Program-made: the position numbers and the translations under genes
Notes under the pieces: model-generated
Told to the model about the DNA's origin: nothing
The model's database searches: none
The model's input: the letters and a program-made list of their open reading frames with translations, nothing else
NCBI RefSeq assembly: GCF_037975245.1
Contig: NC_092572.1
Span: 4,069,501-4,133,500 of the forward strand
Source: Apostichopus japonicus
Lineage: Eukaryota > Echinodermata > Holothuroidea > Aspidochirotida > Stichopodidae
DNA: 64,000 nt
Direction of reading: 5' to 3'
Shown here: positions 1 through 13,079 of the stretch, piece by piece
How positions within the stretch are numbered: position 1 is the stretch's first letter
How the letters are laid out: each line of letters opens with the position of its first letter

Positions 1-428
1 AGGGTTTCCCTAACTTTATCCCCCAACGAACCCCCTGTGGATGTCAGAGTTGTCCACGAACCCCAAACTTTTCGAGACAATATCTGAGTCATCATTATAC
101 TATAGAAGAGATGAACAAATATTTATTTGGAAACTTCCAGATCAGATCACGAATTTTATCACGCATCGATTGCTAATTCATTTATTTATCACATCATGCT
201 CGGTACGGTACTACTATGGCAACATATATGCGTATGGAACGCGAAAAGAGTTTGTCGATATGTACGACTTTTGTACATTACTCATTTATATGATATTTCA
301 GATTTTTATTTCAGATTTAAGTTCAACAAATAGGACTCTAGTTTTGACTTTGAGAAACGTCCCACGAACCCCCTGGGATGGACTCACGCACCCCCTGGGG
401 TTGACGCACCCAAGTTAGTGAACCCCTG
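1..428 (+). mobile_element. hAT-like MITE, copy A (first base outside window)
   Basis: The left end, AGGGTTTCCCTAACTTT, and right end, AGTTAGTGAACCCCTG, are imperfect inverted repeats. The same ends and interior recur at 4812-5236, for example the GTGGATGTCAGAGTTGTCC block near the left and GGGATGGACTCACGCACCCC near the right. The target duplication cannot be checked on the left. No transposase is encoded. Confidence 0.8.
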
Positions 429-3400
429 CTATAGCTCGATATCAGACTCACGTTCGTTTTCACTTGCTAATTTTATGAACTATTTTGTGTCTAACTCTAA
501 ATGGTGCAAACAGATGGTGATGACGAAACACAAAACTATGGATCACTACAAAAAAAAAACACTCATCTGCTATAATATTATGTCAAAGGTCGAATGAGAT
601 CAAATTTGCACATTTTATTCCGTAGAGTACTGAAACAAAATATGGATTCAAAATGCCAGTCTTTACAACATATATACATCCATCCACGGTCCAAAGGAAC
701 ATCGTTCTTGAATCATGAAACATGTACAAATATGTTACATTGACTACCATCGTGAAGTATATAGGCTAAAGTATCAATTATGTTAACTATATAGAATACC
801 ATATTAATTTATTTCTTTCGTATAAATATAACTGAAGCCTTAATTCGTGTAATAAACCTCAATGAGCTTGAACACAAGCGGAGTTGGGGAAAGGGGAGAG
901 GCCAGGGATACTAGGCTGGACATCATTGGCTGATAGCGACCCCCCCCCTCCCCAACCCAAATGTCACATAGAGCTTATCCATTCGCACACAACCGCCCTG
1001 TACCCATGTCCCCTTTGTAGCTACTATGAGAACACGTTTATCTACATATGTACTTAAAATGTTCCATAGCCAGCCTATTTCTCTCTTCCAACCATCAAAC
1101 AGTTTATCCGTTAACTTTACGAATGCAGCTTTTGGACCGCGCCCACTTAGTCAATCCATGATCTATTCTAGTCCAACAACAACTCGCTGCACGATCATAT
1201 ACCAGCAGTAAATTCCGCAAAGCCCGTATATAATAGAAACTGCCTGATTATCAGCTTTTGCACACAATCTGTCGTAAAGTGACATGTCCTCTACATATAT
1301 GCCGAGTACGCTTAATACTACAGGACAAAGAAAACAGGTTCCCTCCTCGAGCTGCAATTAAAAATCTTTCTCAATAATCCAGCAAAACCACAAAAAAAGA
1401 AAAAAAAGTACGACCACAGATGGAGCACAGAAAATCGTCTTAAAGTTGCCCTGCTTTTCACGACAAGTCTTGACAGGCAGGCAGACGTACTTCAAAAGCG
1501 CTGGGAAACTACAAGAGGCTTAAAAAATATCTCTAAGCCTATTTGGTCTCCTTATAAATGGAGAGAGATTCCTGTTCTTATTTCGATCTTATTGATAAAT
1601 CCTGCGGGACGCTTCGGGTTGACCACTGAGAGCAGACTACTCGCCTCTCTTTATGATGCAGCTCATCCGCTATGTCTAAAGAAAAGATTTGTTTGCAGAT
1701 GAGTTTATAATCAAAATAGAAATCAAAGATTGACATATATAATAAATAGCCAAAATGTAATAAAATAATGCCATATATTCGAAATGATTTAGAAATCACA
1801 ACTACCGATTTAAAAAAAAAAAAATGATAGTAAATTCAATGTTTAATTGTATAAGGTAATGGTTTTATTGAATTTATCCAGCTTCTTAATAATGATATAG
1901 CCTGAAAATGTTGTCGCATTGTTCAGTTGGTTCAAAAGTCAACCATATTATATAGAAAGTACAAGTATAAAAAGTATTAAGTTGTGATATCGTATCGCTA
2001 AGTTTTTCTTTCACGCCTCATGCATATAGGTTTAACCTATGTATAAAGCACATGAATTATATAATAACATTATAAAATGTGTATACAATGTTTTAAATGA
2101 CCCCCACCCACAATCTTGACTATAACTTGAATGTTAACAAAAACTCGTTGATAAAAAAAAATCGCTATATGTGCGTCAGAAAGTTTTGTACGCGCTCAGC
2201 ATTTCTGCATTTCGGACTGAAGTTGGATGAAACCTTAAAATAGTATGAGCTTAAATGCTTACGTTATGCTTTAAATAAGCCATACAGGGGGTGGAACAAC
2301 CTTGGATTAGAAAACCTACATACACTACTTCCGTTTTATTGTTGTTGGCATATTTCCGCAATAACTTGAAAATAGTATTAAAACAGTGTAGCTCACGACA
2401 ATCATGTTATCATATTGCCCCCTGCAGAAATAATAGTTGCTTCTGATTTCCAACCCCCACCCCTCCCACCCACTCATACCCAACCCTGACCATCCTACAA
2501 AGCATGCTCGACACAAACTTTTTGTCAATTTGAAATAAGGGGTACGACTGTGTTTGTTTTCTTATAATAAACTCTCTTTTATTTTCCAGTAAAGTGATCA
2601 ACAAATTTATTCAACAGTGTAAGGAGCCTAATTGAGCTTCACACACGAAATGAGTTCTTCTACAACAAACAAAACCCAAGACTACTTTGTGATTGAACCA
2701 GGAGTTCTGATAACCATTAGACCCCACTCAACCCGCAAAACTATGAAAATAGGATTTGGGGTTTGGGAAAGGCTTATCACCATTATTACCGGAGTTACTC
2801 TAAAGTTATCGTACTTTCTAGGAGATGTCAGGTACCGAAGCGTGAGGAACGCACGCTTGTCCGGACTGTTTAGCAGATGTTGAATGGGTTCTTATGAAAG
2901 AGTGACCAGGTTAGTCGATATTGTCTTCTGGTAAGGGTATAATGTTATTTTGACGTTAATTGGTTTTCTAGAGATACTTCGTTGACTTGTAATGAACAGT
3001 ATTGTTACGCCGCAATCAGAAACCAACGAATTACAGAAACAAAGGGATGGAAGAGAGTCGGGAGGCAGGGGACTGATGGAAGGGGGTGGGAACGCAGATG
3101 GGGGGGTGGAAGGGATGGAAGGCTGGGGACTGATGGAAGTGGATGGGGAGGTAGGGGACTGATGGAAGGGGAGAGGTGGACGAGAGTGGGGAGGCAGATG
3201 GGGAGAGGAGGTGGAAGAGATGGGGAGGCAGGGGACGGATGGAAGAGGGTGGATGTCAGGGGAGAGGTGGAGGAGATGGGGAGACCGGGGAAATCTGAGA
3301 AGAAAACCTGAACGGTTGAATTTAAAACGAAGGAGTGCAACAATCGAGAAAGAGCGAGAGATGTTAACAATGAATAATAATAATATAACAATTGCAGAGC

Positions 3401-3594
3401 GGGTGGTGATGTGTTAGTGTCATGGAGTGAGAGTATAACCACCAAACTATGGCAAAAGCGAGAAAAAAAAAGACACAATGTTGTCAATAGGCTAATGAAT
3501 CAGGAAATGCCCTTGAATTAACACTGTTGATTTTATCCAAAATCGAAACATGACATATTGATTGTCATATCCTCATTAAGCAGGGACAAACTAT
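429..3594. other. Non-coding stretch between MITEs
   Basis: AT-rich unique-looking DNA with short chance reading frames, plus the purine-rich block at 3040-3300. I see no exon with plausible splice sites and protein homology. Confidence 0.6.
3040..3300 (+). repeat. Purine-rich G-tract minisatellite
   Basis: Irregular copies of GGGGACTGATGGAAG and GGAGGCAGGGGA form a strand-asymmetric G-rich block with several runs of four or more G. Both strands remain open for 100 or more codons because of composition only. Confidence 0.7.
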
Positions 3595-3930
3595 CAAGGG
3601 CGTAGGAACCGGGGGGGGGGTGGAGGGGCGGAAGTATCATTCCGCCCCCCCACTTCGCAAGTCAGAAAACCCCTTTTTCATTTCCAAATGAGAAAAAATC
3701 TCATTTGGAGCACCAAATTGCATCTAAGGCCAGGTGAAAATGCAAAATTATATACAAAATGGAGTGGGTGGGTTGAAGTGTGCTATATTGCATCAAATTG
3801 CATCTGAGGCCACCTGGAAATGCAAAAAAATTCCAAAGGGGAGGGGGACACCCCCTCCCCTTAGACCCCTCCCCTAGGCCGGCCATCAGTCTTCAGCCCC
3901 CCCACTCAAAAGTACCTTCCTACGCCACTG
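3595..3930. mobile_element. hAT-like MITE (336 bp) with GGCGTAGGAA termini
   Basis: The left end, CAAGGGCGTAGGAACC, and right end, CTTCCTACGCCACTG, are inverted repeats. Flanks CAAACTAT (3587-3594) and CAATCTAT (3931-3938) match in 7 of 8 positions. The interior contains two related copies of a segment with AAATTGCATCT, plus C-rich and G-rich tracts. No coding capacity. Confidence 0.78.
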
Positions 3931-4811
3931 CAATCTATATCGATATGATAAGGAGTTAAACAAAACCATGCTCGTTGTATTATCTAATAATCAACACGAA
4001 CTTGAGTGTTCGAAGCAATATTTCTTTAAATGGTAATGCACAACCCTTCGTATACATATAAAACTAAACACTTTACTTTATAGTTTCCTGTATTTTAGGC
4101 TGTTTTCGTGGACGTCACGTCCGCCCGTGTTGGCTTTAACCAGTGACGTCACTATTTCGAGGTAGATCGGCTGCAATGTACCAGACAACAAAAGCCGTGA
4201 ACTGGTAGAGGTATGTACGGAAGAGTACAAACGCCACAACGCCCTTGAACGAACACTGTTAATTATGATCATGAAATATTGTTTAAGGGTTTTCTTTCTA
4301 CACTGCTGGGTGGGAGAGTTGGGGCGGGGTGAAAGAGAGGAGGCGATGTTTGGGAGGGTCGTTCAAAGACCACCATGTAAAGAGTATACTCAACTGCCTT
4401 CTCCGTTGACACGAACAATGGAACATTCCAATACCATACAATGTTTGGCCACACAAAACGTCTTGAACGGATGTGGGATTTAACGACAGCTGGCAAATTT
4501 GTTTTGGTGTTTTGAATGTTAGTTCAAGGAAAACACTTGAAGCAGAACGGAATATACTACAAAGCTAGATGTCGTTTGGTCGCAGTCACTTAACCATTGC
4601 CACAAGTTACTTGAGGCAATATCATTCACCTCACTATAGGCCTGCCAGCTAGTCTTATTGTTCACATTCAACGACGATATAACCTGCTTAACGTGAACAT
4701 CAAAAACAGTTCCTTTTTATGTATGCATATTCCGGTGAGCTAGGGGAAAGGATTGGGGGAGGGGGGCAGGACTATAAAGTATCAAAAATCCGACCGATAG
4801 TTACTCTAAAG

Positions 4812-5236
4812 CAGGGTTTCCCTAACTTTATTACTCCACGAATCCCCTGTGGATGTCAGAGTTGTCCACGAAATCCCAACTTTTGGAGACACTGAGTCAT
4901 TATTATACTATAATAAGCATAACAGTGCTTCGTAAAAGATCAAGTTCATAGTGTAATATTGTACTGTCATACGTACACCAACTTCACCAAAGTCATGCGG
5001 CCTGTGTCTGTTTCATAATTCAGTTATTTATCACATGCACGGTATGGTACTACTATGGCAACATATGAACGCGAAAAGAGTTTGTCGATAGGTACGACTT
5101 TTGTACATTACTAAATTATATAAAGCAGATTTTAGTTTTGACTTTCAGAAACGTCTCACGAACCCCCCCCCCCCCCACCGTGGGATGGACTCACGCACCC
5201 CCTGGAGGTTCATGCACCCCAGTTAGGGAACCACTG
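4812..5236 (+). mobile_element. hAT-like MITE, copy B with 8-bp target duplication
   Basis: Ends CAGGGTTTCCCTAACTT and AAGTTAGGGAACCACTG-type form terminal inverted repeats. They are flanked by CTCTAAAG (4804-4811) and CTCTACAG (5237-5244), a 7-of-8 match as expected for hAT elements. It is homologous to the element at 1-428 but has an internal deletion and a C-rich run near the right end. Non-autonomous. Confidence 0.85.
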
Positions 5237-5571
5237 CTCTACAGCAACATCTGCTAATTTCAGAGTAATATTCCATCAATGACGATATGATTTTGTTGTC
5301 AAGGTGTCGTATCTCACAGACATACAGCTGGACAGACTTACATAATTTGGAAAGTGTTTTGCAACCACCGCTTGATTGGTATCCTCATTGTTAGAAATTC
5401 ATAGGAAACCATAGCACGTACGTGACACCAACCACACAAACAAGGTGAAATGATAAAACTTGTACACGGCCTGCTAACTCTACCGTACATTGCGGCTTCT
5501 AGGTCACAAGCAGGTCCTGGAATATCCTGTTTCCAGACACCTCACGCAAGGTTGAATCTCCGGTCACCTGT

Positions 5572-5585
5572 GTTACCATAGTAAC
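5572..5585. promoter_or_regulatory. Canonical RFX X-box sequence, no associated gene seen
   Basis: GTTACCATAGTAAC matches the 14-bp X-box consensus with two half-sites and a 2-bp centre. It lies between two hAT-like elements, in DNA without a recognisable gene, so it may be chance or belong to a gene outside my view. Confidence 0.25.
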
Positions 5586-5822
5586 GGACTAATTCACGCC
5601 ACTACGTGCGTATGGCGATACTTTTGGCGTGAATACTGGTACTAGCATATCCGAACGGAATAACGTTTGAAAAGTTAAAACAAATGTGAGGTAGTGCTTT
5701 GGGGAAGGAATCGGGGGTTGGTAAGATGTAAGGGGCGAATGGGGGGGGGGGGGGGCTTAGCTTGAACCCAAACTGCTGTGGAATCTTAACAAATGACGAT
5801 AGCTCCCAACTTTCCACTGTCA

Positions 5823-7313
5823 CAGGGACGTAGCCAGGGGGGGGAGCAGGGGGAGCGACCGCTCCCCCCCTTTCAGTGTCGATTTTTTTTTTTAAAAGCT
5901 GTCGTTTTTTAGCATGGTATTTTGTCAGTACTCTTTTGATCTTGAATACTCGCCAGCTCCGTTAACTCGATTATAATCGTAGTAACATTCACGCCTACTG
6001 ATTCAGCACTTACTTAGTTTGGCAGATGCAATTAGCTCAATTAAGCCTATAGCCTATTACAAGTCTACAGTTGGCCACTGCGTAATAAAATACATATTGC
6101 CTACCTAACCGCACTCTATGGAATGTCACGAACCGTATGCACAACAACGTCGACAACGTTCGTTCTCATCCTTTCTATGATTCGTCCTAAGTTGTTGCAC
6201 GAACAGCATGTTATGAAGCTAAGCGAGCAATCGTACGTGATACGCACTTCCTATAATAATTATTACACTGCTAATACACTGCGATAACGATATTTGTTTT
6301 TAGGCCACTGCATATCTGGCTATATTACAAAATATGAAAGTTTATATTGTCCATCAGTTAAGTTCGTCAAATGTATTAAAGTCCAGACATTGGACAATAA
6401 ACAAGAATCATCCTACTGGAAAAATTGTAAAAGAGCACTTTGTTTGTCTTTCTGATATATTATGTAAAAGAACATGTAAAAGAATTCAAACAGGATACAA
6501 AATCTGCTGATAATGATATCATATGATCAGGGGCGTAGCCAGTATGTAGCACTGTAGGCCCGGGCCTACATTTGTTTTGGCCAAGTTATCTTTTTTTTTT
6601 AAACACCCATAATTCAAATCCATAAGCTTGCTGGACGAGTTTAAGAGTCTATAGACAGGAAAAACTATTGAAATGAACGTAGCAAGAATATGGCTAAATT
6701 AGGTGACCTATTCTTCTGTCATCTAGGCTGTCATTTCTATCGCGTGCTGTTTCACTCAACACTCTATCCGCCGAAAAAGACTAGGATCCGATCTTGTCAG
6801 TTTTTTAACATGTAGTTAAGAACCCGTTTACGCAGATAATATGTCAGTTGAGAAAACAGTTGAGAAAATTGCATCAGATGGCAATCGTCGGATAGCTCTT
6901 GCCTTCTCTTATTAGGCTAAATTAAACATTTACTAGCTACAGTTGTATCAAAGACAATTACTGGCTATAGTTGTATCAAAGACATTTCTGGCCTATCTTT
7001 GTATCTACAAGTATCAGCAGTTGAAAAGTAAGACATACTCTGTACATGTACCTTGCTCATTTTAATACATTATGTAGTATTGAATTACGTACTATTTTCA
7101 ATCGTTTGTTTTTTGGGTTTACAAGTGATATTGAATGAGGTGTCTCAAGTTAGCAAGAGGCCAGGGAACTAGAATGAACACTCGGGAAGAGCCGTTTCCG
7201 GCCATCTGGGGGGGTTTGTAAGACCAAAAATTTTCTTGAACAACTACAACTTTGTAAATCCATATCAATCGCAAAAAGTGCTCCCCCCTTTCAAATTCCT
7301 GGCTACGTCGCTG
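5823..7313. mobile_element. Non-autonomous hAT-like element (1,491 bp) with exact 8-bp target duplication
   Basis: Ends CAGGGACGTAGCCAGG and CCTGGCTACGTCGCTG are inverted repeats with one mismatch. CACTGTCA flanks the element exactly on both sides (5815-5822 and 7314-7321). No transposase reading frame is visible. A second sequence beginning with a related CAGGGGCGTAGCCAG terminus occurs inside at 6528, so this may be a composite or contain a truncated nested relative. Confidence 0.85.
6528..6600 (+). mobile_element. Terminus of a related GGGGCGTAGCCAG element nested inside
   Basis: CAGGGGCGTAGCCAG followed by an inverted GTAGGCCCGGGCCTAC palindrome looks like the left end of another hAT-like repeat. 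I found no matching right end or target duplication, so it is a fragment or an internal terminus of the host element. The right limit is arbitrary. Confidence 0.4.
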
Positions 7314-7405
7314 CACTGTCATATAGGGTAAATTGGTTCAGGGGATATTTTTTACATTCAGCCGAGGAAGAATAAGGCCACCCCTTTCAAACCTCACACA
7401 AACTC

Positions 7406-7940
7406 AGACCTGTCAACCTGTTTGACCCCAAAATGGGGAGAATGACATTTTTCAGGGCCAAAAAATAGGGAGAACAAGGGGAAAATAGGGAGGTTGGTAA
7501 TTTTCAACTGAAATGATATAAATACTCCTAAATAAGTAAGTCTACTTATGCAATACTGTGAGAGAATCATCCAATCAGTGTTTCTTGTTGTAGTTTACAG
7601 CAGCTTGCTTCACTTTCTACAGGGTTTCTTTTATAGTAGGCTTCCATTTGAAACAGGGAACAGTGGACTCTGGGTACTGTGACTTCATGGCTAGTATGCT
7701 AGATAGAGTCCCATCAAGCTTGAGACTTGACCGACTGTCTTGTTCTTGCGAACTACACTGAATAGCCTTTCCTGTTCAGTGTTACTGTGGGGAATTACTA
7801 AGCATAGGACTAACTGTTGGCTATTTTCAGAAATGTCGCAAGTGATGATACATTAAAAACCGGGAGAAGAGAATATGAAACCGGGAGATTCAAGTAAAAA
7901 CTGGGAGTCTCCCGGTAAAACAGGGAGAGTTGACAGGTCT
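7406..7940. mobile_element. MITE (535 bp) with AGACCTGTCAAC termini
   Basis: AGACCTGTCAAC at the left and GTTGACAGGTCT at the right are perfect 12-bp inverted repeats. Flanks ACAAACTC (7398-7405) and GCAAACTC (7941-7948) match in 7 of 8 positions. The ends contain repeated GGGAG motifs in inverted orientation. Non-coding, hAT-like by target length. Confidence 0.8.
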
Positions 7941-8817
7941 GCAAACTCTCAACAATATTCATTTGTGCCCACAACCTTGTGTTTAGAGCTGATTTTTATA
8001 GACTGAATTAAATATGTGTCAGAATGCACCATTTCATGCTAAATTTCCATTTTGGGGTTGGGAGGACGACCTCAGACCCCCCCCCCCCATACATGGCCAT
8101 CATCTTCAAAGAACCAAAGGGACATGCCTTACCTTGATGAAATTCTTCACTCGCCTCTAGCATTTCCATAAAAGTTCAACCCCTAACTAAAACAGTCAGG
8201 ATGTGGGGGAGGGGGGTTTCTGGATTTGCCCCCCCCACCTATGTAAACCTGTGTGCCCCCACTGGCAATTGCAGAGAACTGACAATTGGCCAATCTAACA
8301 AAGTAAGTTACTGTTTAGAAAATCTTCAGAAGACAAAAAGAAGACAAAATATGACATTTTAGCTATTTACTTAAAACAGTTTATATCTGAAACAATAAAT
8401 TATATAGATTATATGTAGAAAATATAAGAAAAAAAAGAGTTGAAAATAAGGTTAATGCTATATTACACCATTAATATACACTAACCTTAAAAATGTTATC
8501 ATTCCTGGAACTTGGCAGAAAACAAAACAAAACACAAACAGGAAATAGCTGGCAAACACATTCTTTCCTTACAAATGTCAATTCTTTGTTTTCTTTCACA
8601 ACATGAAACATGATACCAACATTCACATTTATGTGATCAACATGTGAAGTATTGCGTATTAAAAGACTTAAGCTTTTCTATCTTTTCCCATCCACAAACC
8701 GCTGGGAACAAGAAAGTAAAGTTTTCCTAGAGCCTGATGCAAGTAACACGCTCAGATTTGGTCTGACAGCCATTATAGCTGATACAAGTCAGTAAAATGT
8801 TGACAGACAATACCCCA

Positions 8818-8921
8818 ACTGTTCAGTGGATCCCTGTGGATCCCTGTGGAACCTTTTGTCTTTTACAGAACCTCCGAACTTACCACAGGACCCCCTGACC
8901 CCAGGTTGAGAAGGATGGTAC
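8818..8921 (-). mobile_element. Possible hAT-like terminal fragment
   Basis: On the minus strand the segment starts with a CTTCTCAACCTGGGGTC-type sequence common at hAT ends, and then continues with GGTCCTGTGG. It also has a direct repeat of GTGGATCCCT. No partner end or target duplication was found. Confidence 0.35.
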
Positions 8922-11589
8922 AAAGATTAACATGTGCATGATTATTTTTCCCTATTGTGATGGGAATAAACTATTAAAGTATTAAACAAAAACAATTTTT
9001 TTTTACCAGGCCTCCTAAACCTACTTCAGGGATCAGGATTTAAATAGAAACTGATCTTTTTCAAATTTCACCTATTAGCATGATATATAAAATTAATTTG
9101 TTTTTTATTCTTGAATCAACTTAGTACTGACTGGCTCTGTAATTTGAAAATATCATCTTCCCTTTCACTCTCAATATCCCTAGGAAAATATTCTTGATAA
9201 AATATGTATAGGTAAAAGGCATTTTCTTGTTCATGGAAAATGCCCTGAAATTTATGCCTAACTGTTTTAATAAAGGCGGTTGACTTGACCTGTAAAATAT
9301 AACAATGTTCATACAGTTTTAGTAAACAACTGTATTACCTGGATTTAGTTCATATCGAAACAACCTCTGGGCAAGACAAGAAAATCCCTGTTAACTGTAA
9401 CTTTTGCAATCTGATCTAGACAGATCTTACATCAAACGATGGGGTGCGAAAAGTTTTCGTTGGCCGCAGGATTTTTCCAGGCAACGGAAAAATCATTACT
9501 TTCAGATCTTCCTGATGGAGATCCAATGTTAAGATATATTTTGTTATTGTCAAGTCCATAGATCAAGCTTTAATCTTTCATGCATTCTGAGTGTTGATTA
9601 AGGGGGTGGGGGGGGAAGGGGGTCTGGTGGGGGTAGGAGGTTGGGTGAGGCTCAGTCCTCATGGAACATTCTGGGTCATGGACCTACAAGATAGCAGACC
9701 GTTGATCTAGTTGAAATAAATTCATGGGTTTTGATAACAGTGCGAGTTTGCGTAACTTAGACATTTGTACAATTATTTTCCATGATTTCCATAAAAAAAA
9801 CAAAAAAAACATGCTTTGATAAAATGCACCTTATTGACAACCAAGCACCAGTTAAACTTACGATATTAGTCTGTGATATGTGGTATAAAAAGAAAACGAA
9901 TGATTTGCATTCAAAGTTGGAGAAGCATATATCCCATGATTAATGCCCTTATTTTCTCTCCGATGAAAGTACAGCCTCTCAAACAGAAACATGTCTGTGG
10001 AAAGAGAAACAAGAAGGATAAAAAACAAGGGTGCAAAACAGTGAGTAAAATAATTTCCTAGGAAAGTACATCTATAAAGAGTGAACATTATTAGAAATGG
10101 GGTTTCAATTTAGTTATGTGCTTCTGATTCTGCTTCTGACTAACATATACCCAACCACCCCCTCCCGACCTCTTACCCTCATCCCTTAACAAGGGGTAGG
10201 GAAGGGGGGTGCTCATGGTTTGTGATGCACAACATGTAAAGCGGGGTATATTCTATAGCATTTTCTATTACCTTTTCTAGGTTCATCTCTCATCTAACCT
10301 AACATATCACGGTAGCAAAATTTCCGAATATGGGCGTACAGAAAGTTTTCTGTCAAATGTCCACAATTGCAATTGACTAATTCCTAAAATGATCCCAAAG
10401 TATGCTGTGAGTCACCTGTTTAAGTCAACAGTTCAACAAACCTTATGAGTCACCACCCTGTAATAACGGTCATGTTTGGGTGCATGACGAAATGTTAACA
10501 GAGTCTATCTGACATAAATCCCAAGTCCCAACCGACTAAGACACGTTAAGCTGGAAACATTCATTAACGAACACGCCGTGGCCTTGCACTCTGAGGTGAT
10601 TCTACGCAACAAATATAGCTTATTCTTCCTCCTTATTTGGAAAGTAAAAGTGATTGCATACGTATGATTCTCTTTATCAAAAATCAAATCTGAGATAATA
10701 TCTATTATCTGCCTTTTCTTGAATGTACTGCAAAGGCAACTATAAGAGAAAAGTGAGACAATTCCCTACAAAGTTAAGCTTACAACCTGAGAACACCTTG
10801 CTGATTTGCTTTCATAGCAATAAGTTTCAATACTTTGTAATAATCCTGAGATTGATGATTATATTCAAATTTCACTGTAACAAAAAAATGAGAAATAAAA
10901 GTCCAATCAAAAATTCACAATAAGCTGTTTTCCACAAAATTAATTAACCATAAATATGAAAATGTCGGGTCCACAAATATTTTGATATGTACACCATACA
11001 TTTGACAAATTATCCAGACAAAAAAAGGGTCAATGGAGAATTTTTTCCTATTCATTATCAACTAGGAATCATTTCTGAAAGTAATACATACAAGCATGCA
11101 CACACCCACACACATGTGCATACATACAGTTTCACACTGTCTTTATATATTACTCTGTAGATCTATTGAGCTCAAAGTGACATCATCTAGTGACAAATTG
11201 ACAAAGTGAAACATTCTAAAAATGTGTCCTGTTTTAATTCTATTTTAGGGTACTTAATTCTCTACTCTCCTTGTTTCGCATCAGACTTTGCAGAATGGAA
11301 ACCGGACACCGGTGATGGTTTACTCCTTTTTTCTCTCCGCAATTATGACGTACCATAAATTTTATATATATCCTACTTTCTGTTTTGAAGGTTAATAGCT
11401 TTGTTTTTCATTAATTTTTCCCTTGTTGTGTCAATTATGATTCGAGAGTTATGGTTTCCTCTTAAAGAAGAGAACTTTTAAGACCAACGAGGGAAAAAAG
11501 AGAAACATGTCAAAAGGCAACTCACTCTGGCCTCTAATACGTAGAAAGTTACCAATCTTCACACTGATTTATCATTATTATTCTTTGAT

Positions 11590-11660
11590 GTAAGGGAGGG
11601 GGAGGGGAGGGGGTAAGGGTGAGGGAGGTGAGGGGATAGGGGAGTGGACAAGGGCGATTA
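11590..11660 (+). other. G-rich tract with G-quadruplex potential
   Basis: Six or more runs of GGG to GGGGG within 60 bp, beginning GGGAGGGGGAGGGGAGGGGG. No gene adjoins it. Confidence 0.6.
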
Positions 11661-12827
11661 GGTAGGAGGAGGTATGGATGAATAGGAATGGGATGCAAAA
11701 ACAATAAAGAGTTTTATTTCTGTTTTTTTAAAACTGTTAAAAAAACACAGCTTGCGTATCCATTACGGTACACTTGCATGTGTGCAGTGAATTAATTTTA
11801 TGTTTAACACTTAACACTATGGGAGTTAGTAGTCAAACGGGTCAAGTTACCGCAGAGATACACAAAATATAGGTGTTAATACAGATAGACGTACATTCCT
11901 TCTTATCAGTATATATATATATATGTGTGTCCCTTTAATCCTGCAATTACAGAAACAGATCAAGACAATCATCTTAATGGCTAATACACATTTGCCCTGG
12001 ATGATATTAACGAGAGCATTTTGTAATTTTTTCTCCAGGAAACAGCTCTCTCCTTAGTCTACTGTAACCATGGCTGACTAAGTATCCATGGCTGATCTGG
12101 CAAATACCTGTAGCTCTACCATAGTCAGTCAGAAGATGTATTTACAATAATGTGAAATCAACAGGCTAACAGAGAACATACCGTACAGATATTATAAGCA
12201 GCTCTCTCCTTAGATTAATGACTGACAAATGAGAGCAAACCATGGCTAAATCTAGTTTATGTCACCTTTTGTCTGGAATCGGGTAAATGCGAGCAGCGAT
12301 GGATATGATATGATTCATGTCTGTAATCGATGCCGTGTGAATTATCATACCAGGCTTGTACCTATCCAAGACCTTCTATGGAAACTTAATTTATATATCA
12401 TGAGACTTTCGTATTCACAGGAAAGGATATATGTACGTATTGAATAACAGCCAGCCAGCCAGCCAGCAGGATATGTGCCGAAAATAAAGACAAAAAACAG
12501 GAATGTCAAACCGAGGCAGTCACGGAAGTTACGTCTATCCGGAAAGTCCCTGTTGTTATTATTTAGGTCGGAATTGTTAACTCTATATTATCTACTCTGT
12601 ATAACGTCAAAAAACAAACTTGATGGAAAAAAGTAAGAAAACTTGACAAAACACACATTATCTCTCACCTGAACATCACTTTTTGAACCTTATCAATTTC
12701 TTATCAACCTTATCAAATGGCAATTATTTTATAAGTATATACTGCAAAACTAGTTACCATTGTTGGTTTCATATTCCTTTGCAAATTGTTTTTAGCCATA
12801 TATATATACGGAAGAGCGTCATATAAT

Positions 12828-12980
12828 TTATAATAATAATAATAGTAATGATAATCATAATAAGAATGATAATCATAGTAATAATAATGATAATAATAAC
12901 CATAACAACAATCATAATAACAACAACAATAATAATAAACAGTAATAATAAGAATAATGAAGTAATAATAATTAATTTAA
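12828..12980. repeat. AAT-rich low-complexity tract
   Basis: Irregular trinucleotide-like AAT, ATG and ACA repeats. The reverse strand gives a long Ile/Val-rich open frame that is an artefact of composition. Confidence 0.85.
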
Positions 12981-13079
12981 GATAATATTTTATACAGTAT
13001 TTTATATAGTCCAACAACAATTGCTCATTATGATTTACACTGGTGATGACAAAAACAAAACATCTAATAACAGTGAGAC

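Larger units (their letters stand above)
7949..13079. other. Intergenic stretch without recognised genes
   Basis: Contains C/G runs (8078-8090, 8205-8230, 9600-9650, 11590-11660), a possible hAT fragment at 8818 and a short CA-rich stretch near 11098. Reading frames are short and compositionally unremarkable. Confidence 0.6.

Noticed and set aside
3005-3487. 160-codon proline/serine/leucine-rich frame on the minus strand
   Set aside because: Explained by the purine-rich low-complexity tract; the opposite strand is open too.
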